Translations under genes and position numbers: made by a program
Notes under the pieces: model-generated
The model's database searches: none
Told to the model about the DNA's origin: nothing
The model's input: only the letters and a program-made list of their open reading frames with translations
In this document: piece after piece, positions 1 to 8,731 of the stretch
Layout of the letters: each line of letters opens with the position of its first letter
Numbering within the stretch: position 1 is the first letter of the stretch
Assembly (NCBI GenBank): GCA_021604105.1
Contig: BQIW01000004.1
Location: 1 to 64,000 of the forward strand
DNA: 64,000 nt
From: Nitrospirales bacterium
Lineage (GTDB): Bacteria > Nitrospirota > Nitrospiria > Nitrospirales > UBA8639
Direction of reading: 5' to 3'

Positions 1-19
1 CCCATAGCTGTTAAGCTAA
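1..19 (+). repeat. Left terminal inverted repeat of the IS
   Basis: CCCATAGCTGTTAAGCTAA is the exact reverse complement of 1795-1813. Pairing stops at position 20. Confidence 0.9.
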
Positions 20-119
20 CCAAAGATGTTCCTTGTCCCTGCGCTTGCCTTGCGCTTTTTTTGTGTTATATTACCGATAGCTATATCAAGGCTATCGGCT
101 ATAACGGGAGGAGGAACCG

Positions 120-455
120 ATGACGCGAGACGAGCAGACCCTGCAACGGATTCAGCGGCAGCTGGCGACCTTGGGCCCGGTCTTACCGGGGAGTCTGAGC
201 GAACAGTGGAATGTGTGCGGGACACCGGGCTGTCGGTGCAAAGCTCCCTCCAATCCCAAGAAGCATGGGCCCTACTATCAGCTCAGTTTTACCGTGGGGG
301 GCAAGAGCTCCACGCTCTTCGTCCAGAAGGAGGACCTGGGCGAGGTGCGGCGGCGGCTCAAGCGCTATCAGCGCTTCAAGGCGTTAACCACGGACTGGGT
401 CCAGGCGTGTCTGGCCCTGGCTCGCAGCCAGGGCTTTAGGGGGGCGACCGCATGA
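120..455 (+). CDS. IS accessory protein, DUF6788-like
   Basis: A 111-residue protein encoded inside the IS ahead of the transposase. A purine-rich ribosome site (GGGAGGAGG) lies just before the ATG at 120. The central part has a compact cysteine cluster (C-G-T-P-G-C-R-C) followed by HGPYYQLSF, an arrangement I associate with the uncharacterised DUF6788 family, often found beside transposases. The C-terminal half is a basic, probably helical segment (EVRRRLKRYQRFKAL). Its stop codon overlaps an ATG (ATGA at 452-455), which suggests translational coupling to the transposase. A DNA-binding or regulatory role in transposition is a guess. The family assignment is from memory and was not searched. 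Confidence 0.6.
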   Translation: MTRDEQTLQRIQRQLATLGPVLPGSLSEQWNVCGTPGCRCKAPSNPKKHGPYYQLSFTVGGKSSTLFVQKEDLGEVRRRLKRYQRFKALTTDWVQACLALARSQGFRGATA

Positions 456-1785
456 GGGGGCTGCCGAGGTTGTTGGCGGGGTTAAAAAAAACGAGATTAC
501 TCGACTGGCCAAACACACGGGGTTCCAGCAACGCCACGGGCGGCTCACGCCTCATGACTTTCTCGTGCTCCTGACCCTGGGCCACCTGGGGCTGGCGCAT
601 CCGTCGTTGGGGGGGATGGTCGCGGCGCTCTCCTCCCGCATCAGTCGCGAAGCCTTACATCAACGCTTTACGGCCTCGGCGGCCGCCTTTCTCCGCCACT
701 GTCTGCACAAGGTGCTTCACTACAAACTGCAGACGGTGCCGATCCGCACGAACCTGCTTCAGCCGTTTGCCCGCGTCCTGCTCGTGGATAGCTCGAGTTG
801 GGATGTCAGCGAGAAACTGGGCGCCATCCTCCCCGGCTCAGGAGGCAACGCCTCACCAGCCAATTGCAAACTGCAAACGGCGTACGACTACAAACAAGGC
901 GAACTGACCTTTCTGGCGGACACCGCCGGCACCGTGCCAGATAATCGCTACACGGATCATCTGCCCGCTCTGGTCAACAAGACCGACCTGCTGCTCTTCG
1001 ATCAGGGCTACTTCAAGCTGGCGACCGTCAACGCCCTCATGGCGAAAGGGGCCTTCTTTCTGACGCGCTTGTTCCTCGACACCACGGTGCACGATGGCCA
1101 GACGGGTGAGCCGCTTGACCTCGGCCAGGTCTTACGGGCCGCACCGGGGCCGAGGGATGAACGCCTGGTGCGCCTGGGGCAGGGCTCAAATCAAACGGGC
1201 GCCTGTCGGTTGGTGTGCCTGCGCGTAACCGCCCAGGTGGCCCAGGCGCGACGCCGACGGTTTAAGGCCCACGCCCGTCGGCAAGGCCGGACCGGCAGTC
1301 CCCGGCATGTGGCCATGTGCGATTGGACACTCTTGATCACCAATGTGCCGGAGCCCTGGGTGCCCTTGGACATGGTGCGGGCCTTGTATACGCTCCGCTG
1401 GCAGATCGAGTTGCTGTTTAAACAATTTAAATCCATTCTGCGTGTGCATCAGTCCGCCACTGGCAATGTCCATCGCTTACGCTGCGAGCTCTACGGCAAA
1501 TTGATCGCCGCAGTGTGGGTGCAACGCCTGCATGCCGTCGCCAACACCGCGCTGTGGAATACCGCACGCCAAGAAATCAGCCTGGCAAAGTTATACAAAC
1601 GGCTCCAGGAACGAGCCTTCCTGCTCGCTCAATTGGTGATGGGGTCGGAGGCGCAAGCCAGAAGCTATCTGTCCCATGAGCTTGAGACCTTGCTCAGGCA
1701 CTGTCGCAAACATCGCCAACGCTCACGGATGACCACGCTGGAAATGCTCGAAGCGGGCTTCGATCCGAAACTCCACAGGGGATAA
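452..1785 (+). CDS. IS4-family DDE transposase, apparent -1 frameshift
   Basis: The long frame is open from upstream of 565 (GTG) to the stop at 1785. It has the IS4 catalytic set, numbered from the GTG: D75 (LLVDSSSWD), D146 (LLLFDQGYF) and E282 in Y275-x2-R278-x3-E282-x6-K289, the YREK signature. Conserved-looking sequence (RLTPHDFLVLLTLG) extends before 565 in the same frame, but no usual start codon precedes it. An ATG at 452 overlaps the upstream stop and runs in another frame as far as an A8 run (484-491). A -1 shift at A-AAA-AAA joins it to the transposase frame. Either programmed slippage or a real or sequencing frameshift is possible. The product cuts and joins the IS ends. Confidence 0.85.
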
Positions 1786-1794
1786 GGCCAAGGC

Positions 1795-1813
1795 TTAGCT
1801 TAACAGCTATGGG
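1795..1813 (-). repeat. Right terminal inverted repeat of the IS
   Basis: TTAGCTTAACAGCTATGGG is the exact reverse complement of bases 1-19. It begins 9 bp after the transposase stop codon. Confidence 0.9.
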
Positions 1814-1970
1814 ACGAAACCCGGCAACACTCGAACAAGCCCATTGCTACAGTTAGTAAAATCTTGTGCTCTCATTCTAACCCGGGGCCAGAACTTTCAG
1901 ATTTTTCATCGGCTAGCGAAACTGGACCTGCTGTAGCCTGAACAACATCGAGCATCAATACCCGGCGAGA

Positions 1971-3077
1971 TCATGCCTCCAATTCCTGAATAATCGCATC
2001 ATGCAGCTTGGGACGAAAGGCTTTGATGGCCTGATTCTCTCTTGTGGGATGAACCCGATTGGAAAGAAAAATAACTTCCAGGTCACGAGTCGGGTCGATC
2101 CAGATACTCGTGCCGGTAAACCCCAGGTGGCCGAATGATTCCGGCGAAAACCACTGCCCGGAGGAGGAAGGTTGTGAGGGCGTATCCCAGCCTAAAGCCC
2201 AACTGGTTCCAGGCTGTACCGTCACAAACTGTTTCACCAGATGAGAATCAAATACACCGGAGTTGCCTTTATAACTTTTCAGCCAGGCTTGGGTAACCTG
2301 TCCTACCGCTTCGGCCGTTCCAAAGAGTCCGGCGTGCCCGGCAATGCCTCCCAGCGCACACGCATTTTCATCATGCACCTCACCCTGCAAAAGACGCCCA
2401 CGCCATGGGTCCTGTTCAGTGGGTGCACACCCGCCAATCGATGCATCCAATGTGGCCGCCACATTCGGCCCTTGATAGCCGAGTGGGCTCGCATATAAGG
2501 GCCCATAGATCCGACTCCGACAAAAATCGGCCAATGATTGATTCGTGATTCGTTCCACGATAAACCCGAGCACCATATAGCCCAAATCACTGTAGAGGCT
2601 TTTGGGGTGTGCCACCGCCTCTATCGGTTCCTTGAGGATTAACTCCAGAAATGCCGTGGCCCGTTCCTGACGGGATGGGACATCTGAGAGGAGAGCAGGA
2701 GGGAAAGAACTGTAAAACGGACGCCAGGCTGGAAGGCCGCTTTGATGAGAGAGCACGTCCTTGAGACGCGCCCGACCTAATGGAAAATTTTTCGTTTCCG
2801 GGAGTAACAGGTCGATAGACGTGGATAAATCCAGAAGTCCATCTTGTACCAGAAGCAGAATGGCCGATGCAGTTGCCAGAGGCTTGGTGAGGGAAGCGAG
2901 GTCATAGATGGTCTGAAGTTGGACAGGATGAGCATCCTGAAGACCGGAGGTGAGACCAACAGCCTGATGAATCCGAAGATACCCCTGGTGCCGAACAAAC
3001 AAGACCCCACCAGGAAACACTTGCGCGTGAATTCCTTGAAGGAGGAGACGCACCATAGGATCTGTCTGATCCACCAT
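1971..3077 (-). CDS. Serine hydrolase, class C beta-lactamase/esterase family
   Basis: A 368-residue protein of the beta-lactamase/transpeptidase-like family (PF00144 type). The catalytic motif is S62-L-T-K65. Y162-S-D stands where the family has Y-x-N, and H317-L-G occupies the K/H-T-G position. No signal peptide is obvious, which argues for a cytoplasmic esterase or peptidase over a secreted beta-lactamase. It is the last gene of the minus-strand division cluster, about 20 bp after divIVA, so it is probably cotranscribed with peptidoglycan genes. A role in muropeptide or D-amino-acid peptide turnover is plausible, but the substrate cannot be read from sequence. Confidence 0.8.
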   Translation of the reverse strand: MVDQTDPMVRLLLQGIHAQVFPGGVLFVRHQGYLRIHQAVGLTSGLQDAHPVQLQTIYDLASLTKPLATASAILLLVQDGLLDLSTSIDLLLPETKNFPLGRARLKDVLSHQSGLPAWRPFYSSFPPALLSDVPSRQERATAFLELILKEPIEAVAHPKSLYSDLGYMVLGFIVERITNQSLADFCRSRIYGPLYASPLGYQGPNVAATLDASIGGCAPTEQDPWRGRLLQGEVHDENACALGGIAGHAGLFGTAEAVGQVTQAWLKSYKGNSGVFDSHLVKQFVTVQPGTSWALGWDTPSQPSSSGQWFSPESFGHLGFTGTSIWIDPTRDLEVIFLSNRVHPTRENQAIKAFRPKLHDAIIQELEA

Positions 3078-3098
3078 GTACTGAGGAGGTCGAAACGT

Positions 3099-3617
3099 CT
3101 AGCCGGCTTCGCGACGGGAGGCATGCTCAGCACTCATTTCAGATTCCTCTTCCCCTTCATACGAGGCCTCCGGTCGTTCTTCAATTTCCACTAACCGATG
3201 AAAGGAACTCAAGGTCAACCGCAAGCGATCCAACACCAGCGCCCGTTGCTGTTTGAGTGTCGAGATCATTCGACGCATTTCGGCGAGTTCGGCCCGACTT
3301 TGTGCCAGAATTTCCTCGGCTTTCAACTCCGCCTCTTTTACCAAAAGATCCGCATCCCGTTGGGCTCCATGTTTGAGTTGATCGACAAAGGATTGGGTTG
3401 AAATGAGTGTGCTGGTCAGCGTGGTTTCCGCGCGTTTGAGTTGCCCCACTTCATCATCCTTCCCGGACAATTTCTCTTTGAGCACCAGGTTGTCCTTGGT
3501 AAGTTCTTCAACGGATTCGGCGATTTCCTCCAAAAATTGATCCACCTGTGTCTTGTGATACCCTCGCCATTGGGTATCAAAAACTTTATGCTGTATGTCC
3601 AACGGTGTAATTTTCAT
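3099..3617 (-). CDS. divIVA: DivIVA-domain protein
   Basis: 172 residues. The N-terminus (MKITPLDIQHKVF, then RGYHKTQVDQFLEEI) is the DivIVA/GpsB lipid-binding signature, and a long coiled coil rich in Glu, Lys and Leu follows (about residues 30-145). DivIVA proteins bind negatively curved membrane and organise poles or septa. AAAGGAG stands 5-6 bases before the ATG. It sits with yggT and yggS downstream of ftsZ, an order also found in Gram-positive and some deep-branching genomes, which supports a role in division or growth. The acidic C-terminal tail is variable. Confidence 0.9.
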   Translation of the reverse strand: MKITPLDIQHKVFDTQWRGYHKTQVDQFLEEIAESVEELTKDNLVLKEKLSGKDDEVGQLKRAETTLTSTLISTQSFVDQLKHGAQRDADLLVKEAELKAEEILAQSRAELAEMRRMISTLKQQRALVLDRLRLTLSSFHRLVEIEERPEASYEGEEESEMSAEHASRREAG

Positions 3618-3640
3618 GACGACTCCTTTCCCCTCACCGG

Positions 3641-3940
3641 CTAGTGCATTCTGAGCGCAAGATCTTTCAAAGATGCTACCACGGCAATCTGGAAAAACAT
3701 AATAATAAGGATAGCAATGATCGGAGATAAATCAATTCCCATTCCTAGCATGCCAACCCGACGCCGGATTTGTGAAAGGACCGGCTCCGTCACTCTTTCT
3801 AAAAACTGAACAATAGGATTCCAGGGATCAGGGTTTACCCAGGAGATCAAAGCCCGAATAATGATGACCCACATATAAATCCATAAAATCGTATCCAGAA
3901 TGGTCGCAATCGCCTGTAGAACGTTACCCGCAATAAACAT
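3641..3940 (-). CDS. yggT: YggT-family integral membrane protein
   Basis: 99 residues with two hydrophobic segments (about 7-30 and 70-92) around a conserved loop containing RALISWVNPDPWNPIVQFL, the YggT/YlmG signature. The start has a clear ribosome site (AAAGGAGG, 5 bases before ATG). The family's biochemical role is unsettled: homologues in plastids and cyanobacteria affect nucleoid distribution and membrane complex assembly. Placement between yggS and divIVA downstream of ftsZ is the classic ylm-type neighbourhood. Confidence 0.9.
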   Translation of the reverse strand: MFIAGNVLQAIATILDTILWIYMWVIIIRALISWVNPDPWNPIVQFLERVTEPVLSQIRRRVGMLGMGIDLSPIIAILIIMFFQIAVVASLKDLALRMH

Positions 3941-4165
3941 GGTCCTCCTTTATAAATAAGAATGCTTTAAAGGCCGCCAGGGGTGTTCTCATTCCCTGGC
4001 CGTGCCCACGTACGCTTCCTCATCCGCTCTGCCCGTCAACATGGCTGCGTCCTTGCTGGATGTGCCTTTGTGCACACTCTTTTTTAATATGGCTCCCAAT
4101 TGCCCACATGCCGACAACCTGAAATCTTTATCAAATATTCAACAGCGTGATCGACACCGGCCGGG

Positions 4166-4918
4166 TCATCCCACGGTGTCGGGACTAACGGCTTTTCTTC
4201 GACTTCCAAAAATAGCCGTGCCGATTCGAACCATCGTCGCCCCTTCTTCTATCGCGATCTCATAGTCATGAGACATGCCCATGGACAATTCGGTCATCCG
4301 TACATAACGCCATGTCTGTTGAGCCAGTCGATCTCGCAATCGCCTGACTTGCGTAAAATAGGGACGAACGTCTTCAGGATTTTCCATCCAGGGCGGAAGC
4401 GTCATGATCCCCTGGATCTCGAGGTGAGGGAACCGGTCTAGGTCCTCTATCCCGGCTTCCACCTCCTGTGAGGTAAATCCTCCCTTGCTGGCTTCCTCCC
4501 CGACATTCACTTCGAGTAACACGGGTTGTTGAATTCCAAGTTTCCCGGCTACGGCATTAATACTCTCGGCCTGCTCCAGACTTTCCACGGAATGCAGCAA
4601 CGAGTAATTCCCGACAAGGTCTTTGAGTTTTCGACGTTGCATTCGACCAATAAAGTGCCAGACTAATCCGTCCCGTGCCCCCAGAACCTGCCGCTTTTCC
4701 TGAGCCTCCTGAAGCCGGTTTTCTCCAAATATTCGTACGCCAGCCCTATAAGCTTCTTCTAAATTGACCGCCGCGATGGTTTTGGTCGCCGCCACCAACC
4801 GAATACCGGAAGGTTCCCGTCCAATACGAATGGCGACCTGCCGGATGTTCTCCTGGATAAACTGAATCCTATGGGTAATGGAGTCGGAAACGTGGCCATC
4901 CTTCAACAACAACACCAA
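4166..4918 (-). CDS. yggS: PLP homeostasis protein YggS/PLPBP
   Basis: About 250 residues with the alanine-racemase-like N-terminal barrel fold. K46 in RLVAATKTI is the pyridoxal-phosphate lysine. FGENRLQEA, WHFIGRMQRRK, LEVNVGEEASKGGF and LSMGMSHDYEIAIEEGATMVR motifs follow, all typical. The protein binds and buffers PLP and is not known to catalyse a reaction. The start is uncertain: TTG 4918 and GTG 4915 are both in frame, and no strong ribosome site is visible. The preceding 487 bp carry no gene, so it may be transcribed separately from pgeF. Confidence 0.93.
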   Translation of the reverse strand: MVLLLKDGHVSDSITHRIQFIQENIRQVAIRIGREPSGIRLVAATKTIAAVNLEEAYRAGVRIFGENRLQEAQEKRQVLGARDGLVWHFIGRMQRRKLKDLVGNYSLLHSVESLEQAESINAVAGKLGIQQPVLLEVNVGEEASKGGFTSQEVEAGIEDLDRFPHLEIQGIMTLPPWMENPEDVRPYFTQVRRLRDRLAQQTWRYVRMTELSMGMSHDYEIAIEEGATMVRIGTAIFGSRRKAVSPDTVG

Positions 4919-5405
4919 AGATTGTTCATTTGATTTGTATTGTAAACGGGATTGCCGCTTGAGTCACGGGCAGGAATGAAAGAGACATACAGAAGATTGG
5001 ACTCCTCGCTCTTTCATGTGGGGCCCTAAATGGTTCGTCCCCCCTGGTCCGATGCCTGCCGTCTGGCCCAAGGGAGGGATGCCTTCATGTGGTGGCGGGC
5101 CTTGTTTGAGGGCAGCGAGTTGGTCCGCTCTTCAACCCTGCCGTCCGACCCCTCCAATGTGGCCAGACGGGGCGTCAATGGTTTTGGGGCCTTTTGCCGA
5201 AACAAAAGGGCCTCGCCTGCCGGGCCGAAACTCGGCAACAAAGACCATCACGTTGACACAAGAATTTGGGGCACCAATGCCATACCCTCCTCTACCAGCA
5301 CCTTTTCTTGGAAACTGCAAGATGGGGCGAATCGCTTAGGATGGGACAGCGATGCGTCCTTTCATCGCATGAAACCTTGCCACTCCCGGCAAGCGAGATC
5401 AATCC
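4919..5405. other. Gene-free stretch with hairpins
   Basis: 487 bp between pgeF and yggS. No ORF here has a ribosome site or recognisable motifs. The middle (about 5030-5250) is richer in G+C than its surroundings and includes a long imperfect inverted repeat around CCTTTTGCCGAAACAAAAGG (about 5192-5211). Two short hairpins lie at 5349-5368 (GCGATG/CATCGC) and 5376-5393 (CTTGCC/GGCAAG). The latter is 12 bp downstream of the pgeF stop and could help end its transcript. It could be a dispersed repeat; only one copy is visible here. Confidence 0.5.
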
Positions 5406-6161
5406 TTAGGCAGCAGGCAGGATTATTCCACTATACATGGTCCCCTTCACCTGTCCCTCCCGCCGGTAGGAAAAAAAGAGATCGTCCCGACAATGGGTGC
5501 AATGGTCCACCCGTCCAATTTGAGAGTCAGGCACGCCACCGGCGCGGATCTGGTGATAGATCAGTTGCTTGAGGTCTAAGACCCCCTTGCCTGCGTTGGT
5601 TTCTTGAAGAACTCCAGGCCATGCCGGATACCGGCTTCGCAACGGGTTGATGACCTGTTCATCCACTTCATAACAACACGGTCCAATAGAGGGACCGATC
5701 GCCAGATGCATGTGCTCCGCCTTTGCCCCGAATTCATTCACACAGGATCGAATGGTTTCTGCAACGATGCCCCCCACGGCGCCGCGCCATCCGGCATGAA
5801 TGGCACCAACCACTCCCCTGGCCTTCTCGACAAGCAGCACCGGGACACAATCCGCCGTGCGCACAACCACCAGGGTCTCAGGCTGATTGGTGACCAACGC
5901 GTCCCCTTCTGTCTGCTCTAATGCCCCCAGGCCCCTATGGGTGTGGATAACGACCACGCGGGTACTATGGATCTGCTTGAGGGCGACGACAGAGGGAAAC
6001 TCCCGCGGCCCACTCGCAATATGCCCAAGTTGGATATGGGTGGCTAACCCTACCGGCGTACCCCGGGTCCCGAAGAAATGCCGCACGGGGATTTTATTAC
6101 TCGTCAATCCGTCATCAGACACTCCGGACCCCTTTGGAAACGAACATTTCTCCACATTCAT
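5406..6161 (-). CDS. pgeF: Purine nucleoside phosphorylase/laccase-domain protein YfiH (PgeF)
   Basis: About 251 residues from the chosen start. Motifs of the multicopper-polyphenol-oxidase-like YfiH family are present: LKQIHSTRVVVI, TADCVPVLLV, GAIHAGWRGAVGGI and AIGPSIGPCCYEV, which supply the conserved His and Cys metal ligands. Family members act on purine nucleosides, and in E. coli the protein (PgeF) edits misincorporated residues in peptidoglycan precursors. I prefer ATG 6161, 4 bp after the ftsZ stop and preceded by GGAG about 10 bases upstream, over in-frame ATGs inside ftsZ. Position right after ftsZ supports the cell-wall role. Confidence 0.9.
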   Translation of the reverse strand: MNVEKCSFPKGSGVSDDGLTSNKIPVRHFFGTRGTPVGLATHIQLGHIASGPREFPSVVALKQIHSTRVVVIHTHRGLGALEQTEGDALVTNQPETLVVVRTADCVPVLLVEKARGVVGAIHAGWRGAVGGIVAETIRSCVNEFGAKAEHMHLAIGPSIGPCCYEVDEQVINPLRSRYPAWPGVLQETNAGKGVLDLKQLIYHQIRAGGVPDSQIGRVDHCTHCRDDLFFSYRREGQVKGTMYSGIILPAA

Positions 6162-6165
6162 GGGA

Positions 6166-7362
6166 TTAGTTCTCCGCTTTCCTCCGTAAAAAAGTCGGCA
6201 CATCCCAATCATCATCCACCAACAGGCTGGTCTTTTCAGGAGCCGGCTTGGTAGCTGCCTGTCGTCGCATGTAGGTGGGCCGATCGAGATCCTCAGAACC
6301 GTTGCTAGCCCCGTTTTCTGAAGGCACAGCCACCAATGCAGGTTTTTTAACGGGCTCTACCACAAGGGTCGGTTGGTGGGCATTGGAAAACCGCATGACG
6401 GACTCGGCCTGTTCGAATCCTGTGGCAATGACCGTCACAGTCAATTCATCCCCTAGCTCGGGGTTAATGACCTGACCCACGATGATATTCGCTTGAGGAT
6501 CCGCTGCTTCCCGGGCAATATTTGAGGCTTCGTTCACTTCATACAACGTGAGGTTGGGGCCGCCCGTAATATTCAACAACAACCCTCTTGCCCCTTCCAC
6601 GCTTCCATCTTCCAGCAAGGGGCTGGCGATGGCTTGTCTGGCCGCATCGCCGGCTCGCGTCGAACCCCGACCCGTTCCCATCCCCATCACCGCACGCCCG
6701 GAATAACCCATGACAGTCCGTACATCGGCAAAATCCACATTGACCAAGCCCGGAGTGGTAATGACATCCGAAATACCCTGAATTGCCTGACGCAGCACAT
6801 CATCCGCAATCTTAAACGCCTCCACAAGCGGCGTACTTTTATCAACCATTCCCAAAAGTTTCTGGTTGGGGATGATCAAGAGGGAATCCACGTATTTTTT
6901 TAATTCACGAATCCCTTCTTCCGCAAAGCTGGTCCGCCGGTTTCCTTCATATTGAAAGGGTTTGGTCACCACCCCCACCGTGAGAATGCCCAACTCTTTG
7001 GCAATTTTTGCGGCAACGGGAGCACCACCCGTGCCCGTTCCCCCGCCCATGCCTGCCGTGACAAAGACCATATCCGCCCCTTCCAGAGCCTCACGGATCT
7101 GGTGTTCACTTTCCATTGCGGATTCTTTCCCCACATCCGGCTTGGCTCCTGCTCCTAACCCACGCGTCCGCTCAGGACCCAATTGGATTTTGTACGATGC
7201 GAGCGAGCGGCCCAAGGCTTGTAAATCGGTATTGGCCACGACAAATTCTACCCGGCTTAAGCCGGCTTCAATCATCGTATTCACCGCGTTGCACCCGGCA
7301 CCTCCGACTCCGACAACTTTGATGTTAATAACCGATTGCTCCTCATCAGACAGTGAAAACAT
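6166..7362 (-). CDS. ftsZ: Cell division GTPase FtsZ
   Basis: 398 residues from ATG 7362, chosen because AGGAGG precedes it by 6 bases; upstream in-frame codons lack such a site. The tubulin signature [10 protein letters not shown] lies at residues 106-115. The N-terminal nucleotide loop [18 protein letters not shown] and the T7-loop region ([11 protein letters not shown]) are intact. A variable linker leads to the conserved C-terminal peptide DVPTFLRRK that binds FtsA and other tethers. It polymerises at mid-cell to form the Z ring. ftsA lies directly upstream. Confidence 0.98.
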   Translation of the reverse strand: MFSLSDEEQSVINIKVVGVGGAGCNAVNTMIEAGLSRVEFVVANTDLQALGRSLASYKIQLGPERTRGLGAGAKPDVGKESAMESEHQIREALEGADMVFVTAGMGGGTGTGGAPVAAKIAKELGILTVGVVTKPFQYEGNRRTSFAEEGIRELKKYVDSLLIIPNQKLLGMVDKSTPLVEAFKIADDVLRQAIQGISDVITTPGLVNVDFADVRTVMGYSGRAVMGMGTGRGSTRAGDAARQAIASPLLEDGSVEGARGLLLNITGGPNLTLYEVNEASNIAREAADPQANIIVGQVINPELGDELTVTVIATGFEQAESVMRFSNAHQPTLVVEPVKKPALVAVPSENGASNGSEDLDRPTYMRRQAATKPAPEKTSLLVDDDWDVPTFLRRKAEN

Positions 7363-7474
7363 ACGACTCCTCCTTTCTACCACTCCCCTCGTAGCCCGTG
7401 GGGACAATTAATTGATGACTCATCCTGGCTCGCGAAGTAGGCACGGATCCATGATCCTCCTTTCTTGTCATGAT

Positions 7475-8728
7475 TTAAAAAAAGTTCATGATCCACCCCT
7501 TCATTTTACCGACCAGACCACCGGCCCATCGCCCGGATTTTTTGCCTTTGCCGGCTCCCGGCCCCACAAGTTCAAACTCATTTTCATGACTCACCGAATG
7601 GACGATGAGCCCCACAGCCGTCGAGTAGCTTGGGTTACTGACTATTTCCCGTAAACCTTCCACCCCGATCGGCCTCCCTAACCGCACCGACAGATTAAGC
7701 ACGTGTTCCGCCACTTCGGCCATGCCCGGCAGTAAGGAGGTTCCCCCCGTCAACACACCCCCGGCTACCAACATACCGTCATACCCGGCACGACGGATTT
7801 CACGAAGCACGAGCTCGAACATTTCTTCCACCCGTGGAGAAAGAATTTGCGCCACTAGCGCTCGAGGCATGACCCGAGGCGGCCGTCCTCCGACACTCGG
7901 GACTTCAATACCTTCGTCCTCATTCACAAAGAGACTACTGGCCACCCCATATTTCAGTTTTATTTTTTCCGCCTCCTCCGGCGCGGTTTTCAATCCCATG
8001 GCCAGATCCCCGGTAAGATGGCTCCCCCCGATGGGAAGAACCGCCGAGTGCCGGATACATCCCTCGACAAAGATCGCGATATCGGTGGTTCCTCCGCCGA
8101 TATCCACCATCACGACCCCCAGGTCTTTCTCCTCGTGGGTCAGCACGGCCGCGCTGGAGGCTAATGGCTGCAACACAATATCGACGACATCCAGTCCCGC
8201 CCGGCTGACACACCGGATAAGGTTTTGTGCCGAGGTGACCGCACCGGTCACAATGTGCACATCGACTTCCAACCGTGATCCCGCAATACCCAATGGATCG
8301 CGAATCCCTTCCTGATCATCCACAATAAATTCCCGGGGGAGCACATGAAGAATTTGGCGGTCTGGAGCCGGCACGGCGCAGGCTCGCGCGGTATCCACAG
8401 CCCGACGGACATCCCCCTTGGTCACTTCTCGTTTTTTTAGGGCCACCACGCCTTGCGCGCTTTCACTCCCGATATGGCTTCCCGCAATCCCTGTATACAC
8501 CGAGTTGATTTGGACCGCCGACATCAATTCCGCTTCCTCCACGGCCCGTTTGATGGATTCCACGGTACTGTCCATGTTGACGACCATACCTTTTCTCAAC
8601 CCGTTCGAACGATGTGAGCCCACTCCGATCACATGAATGGAGTGATCATCCTGAATTTCACCCACCACCGCGCAAATTTTGGTTGTCCCGATGTCCAGCC
8701 CCACGACGATGTGTTCTTTTTTGGTCAT
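7475..8728 (-). CDS. ftsA: Cell division protein FtsA
   Basis: 417 residues of the actin/Hsp70 ATPase fold. The phosphate-1 motif is GLDIGTTKICAVVGE near the N-terminus, and phosphate-2 is VVMVDIGGGTTDIAIF. The adenosine region GGVLTGGTSLLPGM follows. The last 20 or so residues, rich in Lys, Gly, Trp and Phe and ending in WIMNFF, form the amphipathic membrane-targeting helix. FtsA tethers FtsZ filaments to the inner membrane. The start is 3 bp beyond the ftsQ stop, so the two are cotranscribed. Confidence 0.97.
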   Translation of the reverse strand: MTKKEHIVVGLDIGTTKICAVVGEIQDDHSIHVIGVGSHRSNGLRKGMVVNMDSTVESIKRAVEEAELMSAVQINSVYTGIAGSHIGSESAQGVVALKKREVTKGDVRRAVDTARACAVPAPDRQILHVLPREFIVDDQEGIRDPLGIAGSRLEVDVHIVTGAVTSAQNLIRCVSRAGLDVVDIVLQPLASSAAVLTHEEKDLGVVMVDIGGGTTDIAIFVEGCIRHSAVLPIGGSHLTGDLAMGLKTAPEEAEKIKLKYGVASSLFVNEDEGIEVPSVGGRPPRVMPRALVAQILSPRVEEMFELVLREIRRAGYDGMLVAGGVLTGGTSLLPGMAEVAEHVLNLSVRLGRPIGVEGLREIVSNPSYSTAVGLIVHSVSHENEFELVGPGAGKGKKSGRWAGGLVGKMKGWIMNFF

Positions 8729-8731
8729 GTC

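Larger units (their letters stand above)
1..1813 (+). mobile_element. IS4-family insertion sequence, complete
   Basis: A 1.8-kb unit bounded by a perfect 19-bp inverted repeat (1-19 and 1795-1813) holds a small accessory ORF and a DDE transposase with the IS4-family Y-R-E-K signature. The unit is visibly richer in G+C than the genes that follow, which suggests recent acquisition. Its left end is the first base of the window, so a target-site duplication cannot be checked. No gene remnant is recognisable on its right side between 1814 and 1970. Confidence 0.9.

Noticed and set aside
7722-8315. Long plus-strand open frame opposite ftsA
   Set aside because: Ser/Pro/Arg-rich sequence without motifs, and a mirror of strong FtsA coding on the other strand.
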